Origin: Asterias amurensis
Taxonomy: Eukaryota; Echinodermata; Asteroidea; Forcipulatida; Asteriidae
DNA length: 64,000 nt
NCBI RefSeq assembly: GCF_032118995.1
Contig: NC_092654.1
Location: 14,020,284 to 14,084,283, forward strand
Direction: 5' to 3'
Part shown: in pieces, positions 20,020 through 32,400 of the stretch
How the letters are laid out: every line of letters begins with the position of its first letter
Numbering within the stretch: the stretch's first letter is position 1
Notes under the pieces: model-generated
Database searches by the model: none
What the model saw: the letters and a program-made list of their open reading frames with translations, nothing else
Told to the model about the DNA's origin: nothing
Position numbers and translations under genes: made by a program

Positions 20020-22875
20020 ATGAGCAGATGGTGGGTTTACTTCGTCTGCTGTGTTTTGACCACGTTGGCTACGACTGTGGTGTTCGTAAATCAACGGATT
20101 GGTGCAATCGTGGGTAAGTTGACACTCTTGAACTTCCACAACATCGTTGTGTAGACTAATGTTGCAATGAAAATAGTTTCACAGTGAAACGGGAAGTATA
20201 GAGAGTTCGAAATTGGTCCATTGGTAAGTTAGGCCTAGAGCTTGTGATTTTTTCAATAGTGTTGAGCTGTTCCTGATGCGCCATTGTTGAAGTGGAAAAG
20301 TATTGTTTTGATGTGTATGCAAAGAAACTAGCAGGCTAATTACGTTTCACTGTTGTTGTTTTTGGGGGGGGATTTTAGAGTTCGGGGCTGCTTAATTATC
20401 CCAACAAGGAAACTCGACAAGTGTCTTTTTGAGATAATGGTGAACTCAAGATTGGCTAATTATTGTAATTACAATTAAGTTAATTAATTAATGACATTAA
20501 CCGCTATAGCTTTGACGGGGAGCAAAACGTCGGTAGTATAGAGCATTTTCAGATTCATTTCTCTTCATAACAATGTGGTTATGGAAAAATATGAATCTGA
20601 GAAACGTTACTGTCAGATATACGATTGTGTTCCAATTACGGATTAATAATCATCATGCTCCAGTTTTTCGGCAATGTCTCAAAAACGCCATTCCACCTTT
20701 TTAAATGAAATGTTCACAGTTTAGTTATATACATATAAATGGGATTAAAACAACCGACTGGCTAAAAACACACACAAAAGAAGTATGTATAAATACGTTC
20801 CCTTTAATGAGTTTATCTGTCAAATGACATTTATAAGGCACTGGACACCTTTGGTAATTGTCAAACTGGGTGTCTCCCAACATAATATGCAAAATTAGAA
20901 AAATGGAAGACAAAAACACGTGTACTTGCAGATGCATAGAGGCACCAGGCCTGATGAAGTATTTCAATTTTTGAGAATATACCTCTGTCCCAAGAACTGC
21001 GTTACTTCAGGGAGTCGTTTCTCACAATTTGTTATACTATCAACAGCTCTTCGCTACTCGTTAGCAAGTAAGTTTTTATGCTATTGAGTAATTGCCAATG
21101 GTGTGCAGTGCCTTTGAGTGGCTTGTTTTTCCAACTCCTTTTGTTTTCTCCCACAGTGCCACTTTTCACAGAGTCACGTGTAAATGGAGCTGAACTTGAG
21201 GTAAGAGAGTATGAGTTTCCCGCAAAAAAATCAAATAAAAATAAAAAGAGGAGATTTTTTAGATGTTTGAGGAAAACTGTAATTTTTGTGTCTTTCAATT
21301 GCTGTATTTTTTTATATATTTTTTCAAACTTTTGTTATAACGGGATCACACGCAAAGACTTGTAAAAGTTCAAATGGTTAATGGTTTATTTATCGAAGAC
21401 TATGGTTGGTTTGGAATGAAAAACTTTCAAAAACCAACTTAATGTTCAATGCAGTGGACACTATTGGTAATTACTCACAATAATTATTAGCATAAAACCT
21501 ACTTGGTAACGAGTAAATGGGGAGAGGTTGATAGTATAAAACGTGAGAAACGGCTCCCTCTGAAGTGACGTAGTTTTCGAGTAAGAAGTAATTTTCCACG
21601 AATTTGATTTCGAGACCTCAAAATTAGATTTTGAGGTCTCGAAATCAAACATCTGAAAGCACACAACTTCGATTGACAAGGGTGTTTTTTCTTTCATTAT
21701 TATCTCGCAACTTCGACGCCCAATTGAGCTCAAATTTTCACAGGTTTTTTATTTTATGCATAATTATGTTGAGATATACCAAGTGAGAAGACTGGTCTTT
21801 GACAATTACCAATAGTGTCCAGTGACTTTAAAATACAAACTCACACCTTTGCAAAGATGAACCGAATCTCTGACCATAATGTTACTAAAGCCCCCCATGG
21901 ATCTGTTTCTTTCATTAGGACACGTGCAGAAACCGGTCTTGTAGGTGGGGAAAAGAGCAAGAATCGCGTAAAATCCAACTGCGGGACGCCTGTTCTGCCT
22001 TTCGGATGGAGACCGGCACCTACTATCCACCGTTAGTTTACCAGTACGATGCCCTCAACCAACCCAAAACACTCAACAATCTCTATGTGATTCCCTCTCA
22101 TCGATTGATCTACTGCTCCATCCCGAAGGTGAGCTCCACTAGCTGGAAGCGTCTCTTCCTAAAAATTAGTAACATTTCAGACTCCATGGAGGCAATCGGG
22201 CAGGCTCAATCTCACGCCATAGCCAAGCAAAACTTCCGCACCCTTGCCTCGTACCCCGCCCACGAGGCACGGAAGCTCCTCGCAGCATACACTACGTTTT
22301 TCTTCGTGAGGGACCCGTTCGCCAGGCTGCTGTCGGCGTACCAGGACAAGTTTCAGAACGACTACCCGGCCAGTAAGGTATTCAGACGTACGTGGAGTGA
22401 AAAGATCACTCGATTCACCGCCCCATCGCCGGCTGTACTCGGCAAACGTCTGAGGACGCAGCGCAGAAATGACGGCACTCTGAACGTCACCTTCTCGCAG
22501 TTTGCAAGATTCGTCTCGCTGGGGGGTGATGATGCAAAAGCGCAGAAGAAACGCGGCAACGTCCACTGGATCCCCATGTACGCAATGTGTCAACCATGTC
22601 TCATAGACTATGACTATATCGGTCACTACGACTCTTTGCGGACAGACGCTGATTTTATACTAACATCAGCCGGGGTAGACCGGGCCTTAAGATTCCCAAA
22701 CTTCACCACCAATCCAACGGGAAGTTCGAACCCCAGCACTCTGTTCCGTTACTACTCAACCCTAACGAAGTATGAAATCGAAGATGTGTACAAACACTTC
22801 TCTCTTGATTTCGTTTTGTTCAGCTTCGAAATACCGACCGTCATCAGTTATCTATTTGACAGGAAAAATGTATAG
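20020..22875 (+). CDS. Carbohydrate sulfotransferase A (Sulfotransfer_2 family), three exons
   Basis: Golgi type II membrane enzyme that moves sulfate from PAPS to a sugar hydroxyl; acceptor sugar unknown. Exons 20020-20113, 21157-21200, 21919-22875 join in phase to 364 residues. Residues 5-23 form one membrane anchor after a four-residue tail. The 5'-phosphosulfate loop is at about 108-124 (YCSIPKVSSTSWKRL) and the 3'-phosphate motif at 176-187 (VRDPFARLLSAY). A later PMYAMCQPCLIDYDYIGHYD block is typical of the CHST8-14 group. Unusual: the family normally has PKVGCTxW and VRHPxER, so this copy is divergent in its cofactor loop. A sister gene converges on it at 26471. Candidate polyadenylation signal AATAAA at 23332-23337. 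Confidence 0.93.
20833..21115. repeat. TTAA-MITE, diverged copy
   Basis: Inverse termini AAGGCACTGGACACCTTTGG and CCAATGGTGTGCAGTGCCTT, with the GTCGTTTCTCACAATTTGTT block inside. TTAA duplications are no longer intact. In intron 1 of sulfotransferase A, ending about 40 bp before exon 2. Confidence 0.7.
21450..21831. repeat. TTAA-MITE, nearly full length
   Basis: From TGCAGTGGACACTATTGG to CCAATAGTGTCCAGTGACTT followed by TTAA at 21828. All internal blocks are present. In intron 2 of sulfotransferase A, under 90 bp before exon 3. Confidence 0.85.
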
Positions 22876-23721
22876 ATGCAGTGCACGTAATCGACCGCCA
22901 TATTTGATGAAAAACAGTGACAAGTGTGTAGACGATGTGACCTCTGACGTCACACGAAACTCATAACATGATTCGCGCGCATACCGCCGGGCAAAACCTT
23001 TGTGTTTTGGCAGCCAGCTAGAAAGTGTATGCAATCTTACCATGACTACGTGTCTTTTTGCCCGGCGAAACATGACGTATTTACAGTGTTTTTTCAACAG
23101 AGGGCGGTTTGAATGTGAACATGGGTCACATCGTCTATGCGCTGCGCACAACTCTCATCCGATGATAGTCTTTCACTTCTGCACGTTTCATCAAAGATGG
23201 TGGCCAATGGCGTCATGACCATTATTTATTGCACACTGAAAACATCATAATTTCCTTCATAAAACAAATTATATAAATATTTTGTGGAAAAAAAAATGGG
23301 TATAGGCCTACTGTCGTCGTGATCACACAAAAATAAAGCAGACGACACACGTTAGTTCTCGTGCATTATGTTTTTTTTTTCTTGCAATGAATCCACATGG
23401 GCCGCATGAAGCCGAATAGCTGGAGTGTTCGAATAAATACATCGCCATTTTGTTTATTGTGAAGCCAAAGCCTTGCGGAGCCGAAATGGGCTGTAACCAT
23501 GGCAACGGGCTATATTTTGAATTGAACAGGCAATTTTGTTTGCCTGCACCCCAAGGCACTTCCACCTACAAAATATAAACAAAATTCATCTTTTGACCGT
23601 GAGCACATAATGTCGAATATTTACCCGAACTGACTCTTTTAAGCACACGAAGTAGCTAAGCACAACAAAACTTAATGCTTACCAGAAAAAATAAAGTCAC
23701 CAACGAAACTACCACGTGACA

Positions 23722-23820
23722 AGTACAGTTTGTGACTGGTATCCTGCCCATTTCTGCTAACAGCAGACAATTGTTACGTAATATTTTCTGCGCAAGCAGC
23801 TCTATGAACTTGGGCACAGC
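23722..23820. repeat. GGGCCC MITE, one arm
   Basis: Contains TGTGACTGGTATCCTG and ends AAGCAGCTCTATGAACTTGGGC, matching the right half of the family; the left half is absent. Confidence 0.6.
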
Positions 23821-24241
23821 TTTGATCATGACGACACGGCCCTTTAAAATTGTTATCAAATCGGAACAAAAGTCTCGAGGGAACATAGTTACAATATTTT
23901 ACATGTTTTTGTTATATTTCATAATAACAAGGAAGACAATGCTTATTTGTATTAGCCTTGAATAGGGAAATTAAATATTATTGACTCATCTGCACAACGT
24001 TTTAAAATGGGTCAACATGGGGTTTTTTCAGGACACTCGTCACCGTTAATAACACAGAAAGAATAATGGGCCCATATTATAACAACTATTTAGCGTATAC
24101 ATTATACTTCCTTGTTTGCTTTAGATGTATCAATTTAATTTAATTTGATCTGGTTACGCCCTAGAGCCTATATCAGTAGGTGCGTTCGATTAGCTTCCCC
24201 GGGTCGACCCCGACCTGTGATTTTTCACAGAGCTCGGGAAA

Positions 24242-24587
24242 GTTTCTGATTACATGTAAAGCGCTTTTAGAGTTAACTTAATATTAGGTGCTATATAAAT
24301 CGCGTTTAAATTGTTATTGTTATTGTTATTGTTATTGTTATTGTTATTGTTATTGTTATTGTTATTGTTATTGTTATTGTTATTGTTATTGTTATTGTTA
24401 TTGTTATTGTTATTGTTATTGTTATTGTTATTGTTATTGTTATTGTTATTGTTATTGTTATTGTTATTGTTATTGTTATTGTTATTGTTATTGTTATTGT
24501 TATTGTTATTGTTATTGTTATTGTTATTGTTATTGTTATTGTTATTGTTATTGTTATTGTTATTGTTATTGTTATTGTTATTGTTAT
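24242..24587. repeat. Retroelement tail with an expanded (TTATTG)n array
   Basis: From 24310 the TTATTG hexamer repeats without visible interruption for about 277 bases (about 46 units). Just before it, AAAGCGCTTTTAGAG and GGTGCTATATAAAT resemble the common 3' end of non-LTR elements and SINEs in marine animals, whose short A/T-rich tail repeat is the likely seed. The long poly-Leu, Asn and Ile-Thr frames here are artefacts of the repeat. Confidence 0.9.
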
Positions 24588-25062
24588 AATAATAACACAC
24601 ATCGGTGTAAAACCAAAATTATTATTACCGGTAGTACAAATACTTAATAAAACGAAGAAATCGTATACCAACAGCAAATTAATGTTTACCGATCGGTTTT
24701 GTTTATTATTAACAGAGAAATCCACAACAAAACTGTAGTTTTATGTTTTATGAATTTAAGTGCAATGCTTCATCATAATATAATATAGGCATAATGTAAA
24801 ATTATTGGGGGAAAAGCGAGTAAATTGTTGCGCCTCAAAAAATCATTGCCATTTGCTTTCGCGTGATGTATAAACCGGATTTCAGTGAAAAGTACTTTAA
24901 TATAAGTGAACAGTACTTGAATATAAATGTTAAATACCAATATAAAATAGTTGAAAGAACCAGTATAACTATTTTACGAAACAAATTTTAGAAACATTGT
25001 TTAAAAAAACCAACAACAAAAAAACAAGAAAAGCATAAAGAAATAGTACAGTAAGACCCCAA

Positions 25063-25150
25063 GGGGTGTTGTGGCCGAGTGTTCTAGGCGCCGAACTGAA
25101 GTTCTGTATTACTTTGCAGAATAATGGTTTCGAATCCGGGCTTTGTGTTA
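25063..25150 (+). repeat. tRNA-derived SINE head
   Basis: GTTGTGGCCGAGTGTTCTAG (A-box) and GGTTTCGAATCCGGGC (B-box) are spaced like a class II tRNA. The acceptor stem does not close convincingly, so I call a SINE head. Confidence 0.6.
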
Positions 25151-25175
25151 ATGAGCAAGGCACAGCCCTGACACT

Positions 25176-25350
25176 TCACGGCGGAGGCTAATGAAGGCGA
25201 TTGCCTCCATGTCCCCCTGGTCATTGCCTTGGTGCCCTGGAAAATGCTCTGGTAAAAATGTACAATTTCCTCAAATAGGTTACCCTTTACCAAGTAGAAA
25301 ATGCGTTGGTGCCCTCGCTCTTTTAAAAACGAAGTATATGAAGGCACTTT
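25176..25350. repeat. CAGGCCTG-type MITE, inverse orientation
   Basis: GGCGATTGCCTCCATG, GTCATTGCCTTGGTGCCCTG and AAAACGAAGTATATGAAGGC match the reverse of the 17130 copy. It abuts the SINE head at 25063. Confidence 0.65.
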
Positions 25351-26470
25351 GTCATAATTGCTTTTCTCTACTTACGAGTACAAATTATTGGTACAGGCGA
25401 GATCAGGGGAGTAACCGGAGATGTACTGACATCCTTACCTGGGGGAATATGATTAAATGTATACAAGGAAACCGGAAATAAACACCAGCCTGATTGGTTC
25501 CATATTATATTCAACTTAACTTTTAACTTACAGTAAGAACACAATGAGTGTTAGTACCGTAGTCCATAAACTTGGAATGTGCTATACCATACGGTACTAG
25601 TTGCAGCCAACATCAATAATTCAACTTTGGAAAAATAGTTACAAAATCTCTTTTCATGGATCGCACATTGTGGATTAACATTGTATTCATATTGATTGAG
25701 GAAATGGAAATAAATGTTGTACTGAACTGAACTGAACACATTTTGCTTGGTGTCATACTGCATGACAAGCACCGTGATATTATTAGTTAATTACAATGTG
25801 CGTGTATTTTATTATTGGCCTTAAGTTTGTGATGTGCTGTAAAGCTATTTTTGAAATGCTTTATTTTTTCTCAAGCGATGCCTTTAATATAGTGTATAAT
25901 TTGACAAACAATATTGTTTATACAAAATTCTCAATTAGATAATGACAATGTTTTCAGTTCGACGTCGTTGCAGCACTTTATCGAGAATGGTCATTACATA
26001 ACAAATTCACTCGCACTAATCCACTTGTCATCGTCCGCTAGAATCCTTGCGTATGACGTCACAAGCTCAAATATGCCCCCACTTCAAAGGATGACCAGTC
26101 ATTGGCTGAGAGTTATGCACGGCACGTACACATTTCCATTGTTTGACTCCGGTGGTGATGGTGACCAATAGAGGGGGTATACTCTAGACTGGTCCGCTGT
26201 CTTTATCCACAAGAACAGACAGGTATTGGCTTTAAATGTTTACCATTGACGTCAGATTTAACTGCGAATCTCCACGACCGTGAAGGTCATGTAAAATAAA
26301 ATTGGTCAAAAGTGATTATGGACGTTGGCTGAAAGCGAACCTCTGGCGTAATTCACGAGCCTCAAAATTTGACGTCAGATGTTCAGGCAATTTCATCTGC
26401 CTCATTTTGCCTCAGTGGTAGTCTTTTGAGAGTGTGACTGTGACGTCATATGCAAATTAGTCTAATACAT

Positions 26471-29400
26471 TCACATGTCTGGGGTTCTATTCGGTGTCAA
26501 TCCATCGGTACCATTGGCCAGCATTGCCTTCAACGAACGCGGGACAGAGAAACCAAATAGATCCATGTCGATGACGTAACGGGCGAGTAAGGCTCGAATG
26601 TCGTCGGGCGGCAGGTCCGAGAAATAGCTTGTGATGTGCGCCTCGTCGGAACTGTTGGTTGGATTGGTGGATTGCGGATATGATACCTTGCCGTCCATTC
26701 CCGCTGCCTGTAGTGTAAAGTTAGCGTCCTCGTGCAGTGACGAGAACTTGCCGATGATGTCATAATTGATCATGCACGGTTGGCACATCTTATACATGTC
26801 GCTCCAGTGTTCTGTCGGTCCGTCGTTGCTGAATATGTTTTTAGAATCCCCAATGTACCGTACAAACTGACCGAAGGTTACGTTCAGTGTTCCATCTGGT
26901 CGCAAGGGGACCTTCTTCGTGGAGCCGTACGAAGCGATCTTCGGCCCGAAGTTCTTCCTGAAGATGGTGCTGGAGCCGTAGTTTTTCTGGAACTTGTCCC
27001 GGAAACCTGAGAGGATTCTCTCCAGCGGGTGCCGCACGAAGACGAATTTGGTGTAGTTTTCCAATCGCTCCGTTGCTTCTTCTAGCGAGTACGAAGAGAG
27101 GGGTTTGATGAACTTGGATGTTAGGGTATGCGACTGTGATTGACCAATCAGTTTGGTATCATTGTAGACCCCCTTCAGAACAAGGAGGATACGCTTCCAG
27201 TTGGTGCATCCTACCTTTGGGATATAACAGTACATCAACTTGTGCGAGTCTAGCACCAGCAGGTGGCCTAATCTCTGCAGGGATTTGGTGTTCAGCTTGT
27301 GTTTGAGACGCTGTCCAATGGTTGTATTTGTGTATGCGTTGCATGTTGCAGAGACTTGCTCTTTTCTGGCTAGTTGCTCACGAAGCCATTTGCACGATGC
27401 ATCACACGGAACCTGGTGGGAACAAAAACAAGGGACAAAAAAGGGGATTAATTAAAACATCCTTCACCTAGCTCTAATATTAGACACATTTTAGAATCCC
27501 ACTTTGTATAAAGTATATCCACCATTTTATTAATGGCCTAATCTCTGACACGCAAGCTTGTATACGGGTACGCCTGCAACCGGGGACCCTATATAATATA
27601 TTCCCCTTTTGTTATTGGTCCTCGGTTGGAATGTGTATACCTACTCAAACAAACACAAACAAAAGGAAAGCGCGCCCTCTCTCGGGTTATCGCTTTTAAC
27701 ATTGAGATAGTAACGTCTTGGACCAAGACTAACACACATCCAAAAGCAAGCCATGGATGAGAGATCCATGACATTGATGTGTTTGATTAAAAAAAAAATA
27801 CAACAAAACAAACCTCATTAGAAAAAGCAATGATGCGTCGCGTGACATCATGCATCACTTTGTCATTACTCGACCCCTCGTTGGTTATGGATGACTTGGT
27901 GAGAAAATGAGAACGTTGGGGAGGTACGTGACAGAATATGACACGTGAGAAAAGTCACCGTGGTCCAGACGTTAAGACGCATTGAACCCACCCTAAGCAA
28001 GGACGAGTAACCCATCCTTCTGGTTCTTGCTCTATTTATGCTCGTCTTATACCTCGAGATAAGAGTTAACTGACGTTTCGTGAAATCTGTTGCGGCACTT
28101 GCAATTTTGAGGTTGTTTGTTTGAATCCTACTAATGGCTGATTTCACAATGACTATCTATAGCCTAGTAAGTAGATTGTTATCTTATGAATTGCAATTTT
28201 TTTATTTGTTCCATTCATAATCGTAGATGTTAAACCACTATTTGTAAGAGAGAGATTTGCTAATGCAAGCTTAGTGTTTACGTCCCCTTATGTGCGTTTC
28301 CGAGTTCCCATGACGGGAAAATCAAACAAACAAATTAGCGAACAAGTTTGCCTTGTTTTGATATGGTTTTCACAACAAATCCCCCCCCCCCCCGCCCTTT
28401 TTCCGTCTTTGTTTTATTTGTAAAGCAATGCAAACTCGGATTTTTACAGGACAATCAGACAGGCGGGAACATTCTAAAAAGATGTTTGAAAACTAAATAA
28501 AGCAGGTTTACCCATGCATGAAATTTAATGTCCGATCAACCCCCAGCAGGTAAAAAACAAATTGAATGAACACTGCAATACTTTTACACGTGAATGCATC
28601 TTTTAAGACAAAGAATGATACAAGAGTTAAATGAATGATTGACGTTCTGCATGACCTTTCAATTTCAATCTAAAATTGAATAATTTGAGCATTAAATTGA
28701 ATGAAAGCTCCGTGAAATTAGGCGGTGAAGCCTGGTTTATACTGAGTATATATGACTGAAGCAACATTAAGCCAGCATTGAGTTCAGGCAAATACTGAAT
28801 TTAATGGGAGTCAAGTACCTCATTTACGAACAGACGACTGGCAGCCAATCGAAACGCAGAGCCCTCATTCATCAATCCACCATCCAATTGACCTGAACAG
28901 AAAGAAATGAAACATACATTTTAATCAGTTTGCAATCCATACGGAACACACATTGATCGTGATGTAAACACCCCACTCATGTTTCAATAATTTATCGCCA
29001 TGATTTTTTTCTAGACGTCTACAAAAAAAGTCCACACCATTCCAACCATTTTATATAAAATTAAATAAAATAAAATAATGTCTTTCCCAGCAAATACTAC
29101 AGGCAGTATAGGCCTAAGGAGTTGGCAGCATTTCCTTTGGTAAACTCAACTGTGTGTTAGATTAAGTTAAAAGCACTGATAAGAACGTTTTCAAAGACCA
29201 GTCCAGTATTCTCACTTGGTGGATCCCAACATATGCATAAAATAACAAACCTGTGGAAAAGTTTTACTCAATATTTGAGTGAGAAATTATCCCTTTTTTT
29301 CTCTAAAAAAAATACGTTACTATAGTACTTTAGAGGGAGCCGTTTCTCACAATCTTTTATACTATCAGCAGCTCTCCGTTGCTCGTTGCCAAGTAAGTTT

Positions 29401-32400
29401 GTTTGCTAACAACTATTTTGAGTAATTACGGTGTTCAGTGTTTACGTGTATGTTATTCGGAAATGTACTTCCTTCGGAAATGGAGCTGGTGTCAGTGTGG
29501 CTGGCATTTAGATTCCATGGTTGTGGTATGGCCTTGACATAGAGTTATGAGTTCATGGGTCATGAGGATTGGATCCTTGTTTATTTCAGAATACAGTAGT
29601 TGTGGGACTGCTGCTAATACGATACAGACTATTACAGTCAATCCACGTTTATACAGAACACAGTTATACGGAACACTAATATAAATAGGTTCTGCTTGTA
29701 AGAAATACATTGTAAGTCCCAGATCTCATTTCGGCTTTGTGATTCGTTGTCCTCTTTACAAAATGTTAATTTTACAAATAAGTAATTTGGCCATTCACAA
29801 CGATGTTGCTCTAAGCCTCTATACACTCTGAAGTCCCAAATCTCATTTCTGCTTTGTGTTTCGCTGTCCTCTAAATAACAATGTTAATTTTACAAAAGAA
29901 GTAATTTGGCAATTCCCAACGATGTTACTCTAAGCCTCTATACACTCTGAAGTCCCAAATCTCATTTCTGCTTTGTGTTTCGCTGTCCTCTAAATAACAA
30001 TGTTATTTTACAAAAGAAGTAATTTGGCAATTCCCAACGATGTTACTCTAAGCCTCTATACACTCTGAAGTCCCAAATCTCATTTTCTGCTTTGTGTTTC
30101 GCTGTCCTATTAACAATGTTAATTTTACAAATAAGTAATTTGGCAATTCCCAACGATGTTGCTCTAAGCCTCTATACACTCTGAAGTCCCAAATCTCATT
30201 TTCGGCTTTGTGTTTCGCTGTCCTCTAAATAACAATGTTAATTTTACAAAAGAAGTAATTTGGCAATTCCCATTGATGTTGCTCTAAGCCTCTATACACT
30301 CTGAAGTCCCAAATCTCATTTTCTGCTTTGTGTTTCGCTGTCCTATTAACAATGTTAATTTTACAAATAAGTAATTTGGCAATTCCCAACGATGTTGCTC
30401 TAAGCATCATACACTCTGAAGTCCCACATATCATTTCTGCTTTGTGTTTCGCTGTCCTCTTTATAACAATGTTAATTTTACAAAGAAGTAATTTGGCAAT
30501 TCCCAACGATGTTACTCTAAGCCTCTATACACTCTGAAGTCCCAAATCTCATTTTCTGCTTTGTGTTTCGCTGTCCTATTTATAACAATGTTAATTTTAC
30601 AAATAAGTAATTTGGCAATTCCCAACGATGTTGCTCTAAGCTAAGCCCTCATACACATTGAAGTCCCACATATCATTTCTGCTTTGTGTTTCGCTGTCCT
30701 CTTTATAACAATGTGAATTTTACAAAGAGGTAATTTGGCAATTCCCATTGATGTTGCTCTAAGCCTCTATACACTCTGAAGTCCCAAATCTCATTACTGT
30801 GTTTCTTTAGTTTTGCTACCATGTTATAACAATGTTCATGATATACAGAGAACATTTGGCAAGTCCCAGAGAGACCTTGTTATAGAACACTTGAGTCTAC
30901 TGTAGAAGGCTAGACCAGCTATAAACATGCCAAAATGCAACGTGATTTATGTGGCCGATCCTATCGTGACACACCTCAAAGAAAACTCATATTTAAGTTG
31001 GCAACATTGGGTCAGTTTAGTTTATTATAGTGGTGCAAAAGGGAAACCCCGAACCGTGAGGTCACAGGGCCACTAAACTGAGCCCCTTGATCACACATTA
31101 GAAAAAAACAAACAGACAGAGACAACAGGAACAATGCAAAAACAACGGGTTAGGTCGACCCCAACCCCTACCACCCTCCCCGCTAAACAACCATTTCCTT
31201 CAAGTTATTGTGTTTCTCTCTTGGATAAATTATAGCAAACATGTGCGGTGTGTGAGCTCCTTAACACCAAGGGCCCCAACAAAGTCCTAAACTAAATCAT
31301 AAACACATAAGGATTTAGAAGGATTTGGGATAGTATGTTCATTTACAATAAGGAGAAGGATATTGAAAGATTTGGGGTGGATTTCACAAAGAGTTAGGAC
31401 TAGTCTTATCTTGAGTTAGGACGAGTTACTAGTCCTAACTTAGGACTAGCTGTACGTTTTTGATATCTCTTAGGACTAGTCCTAAGTTAGGACTAGTCCT
31501 AACTCTTTGTGAAATCGACCCCTGGACACTTAAGGTTTACGACAACTTCAAAATGAAGGATATTGAAGGATTTGGGCAGTATGTTTCTGAAGGGTTTGGT
31601 CTGTTAGGGTTAATGCACTTCTTTTGCCCTGTTTGAATTTGCTATATGCTTTATTTGGCACTCGTATTTGTACGAAAATGTGGTTCAAATAGCAATTTTA
31701 ATACGAGTCAGTTGGGTTGAGATCATTTTGTTTCGCTCTCGTGACATTGATAATTGCCTTCCGGCTTCACTATCACCAGTAAGGTGTCAAAACCATCATT
31801 ATCTATCAAGCACTATCTGAAAACCAGACTATATAAACACAAGACAAATATCAAGTGGAAAAGTATGTATATGTCCTATACACTATACATACAGTACGCA
31901 ATTGTTTCTTAAAAGCCATTTCTCAATACTTTCTCTTACAGTAACGTTTTGTTGTTGTTTTTGGTGTTGAATTGTTTCAAGTTGAAGGGATGCTGTCCAC
32001 CACATGCTGAGTATCGTCTGTGTGTTTCTCTTTGGCTGAACTTTCATGCAAACTATGTAAAAAAAACAATAAAAAAAACCATGTCATTTAAACGGTGCCC
32101 GTATTACATAAAAACCGCCAGCGTTGCAATGTTTATGTTCTGGACAATTGTTGTGCAGTATACTATAATTATTAACTATTTAATAATTGAAAATTGGGTG
32201 AACCGGCTAGGCAGGCGAGACATGTTTTGAAATGAATCATGATTTGAACTTCGGTTGGATAAGGTATTTTTCTGCATGATCGTTAACAAGGTGTTTCCGG
32301 CGTATACAATGAAATTTGTTGGCAACATTTCAATCAGATTTAAAACCAACAGTTGTCATGTAGTACAGTCTGTGCCGCAACACGGAAATCGGAAGTGATG

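Larger units (their letters stand above)
22876..26470. other. Intergenic between the converging sulfotransferases
   Basis: Holds the 3'UTRs of both genes. AATAAA at 23332 suits the plus gene; minus-strand AATAAA candidates lie near 25808 and 25860. Also a GGGCCC MITE piece (23722-23820), the (TTATTG)n array (24310-24587), a tRNA-derived SINE head (25063-25150) and a CAGGCCTG-type MITE (25176-25350). No other gene seen. Confidence 0.55.

Noticed and set aside
21461-21733. Repeated small frames containing [12 protein letters not shown] or similar (also near 13578, 32759, 40129, 59546)
   Set aside because: The same peptide-like strings recur because they lie in TTAA-MITE copies. The frame is not kept between copies, so this is not a gene family.
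22177-22626. 149-codon frame antisense to sulfotransferase A
   Set aside because: Shadow of the GC-rich catalytic exon.
24250-24725. Long open frames coding poly-Leu, poly-Asn, Ile-Thr and Cys-Tyr
   Set aside because: They are only the TTATTG array read in different frames.
25063-25150. Possible tRNA-Leu or tRNA-Ser gene
   Set aside because: A and B boxes are present, but the acceptor stem does not pair and the sequence runs into repeat DNA; a SINE head fits better. The same holds for 4161-4250.
29700-30800. CRISPR-like array
   Set aside because: Whole units repeat with no unique spacers, unit length is about 117 bp, and the context is a eukaryotic intron.
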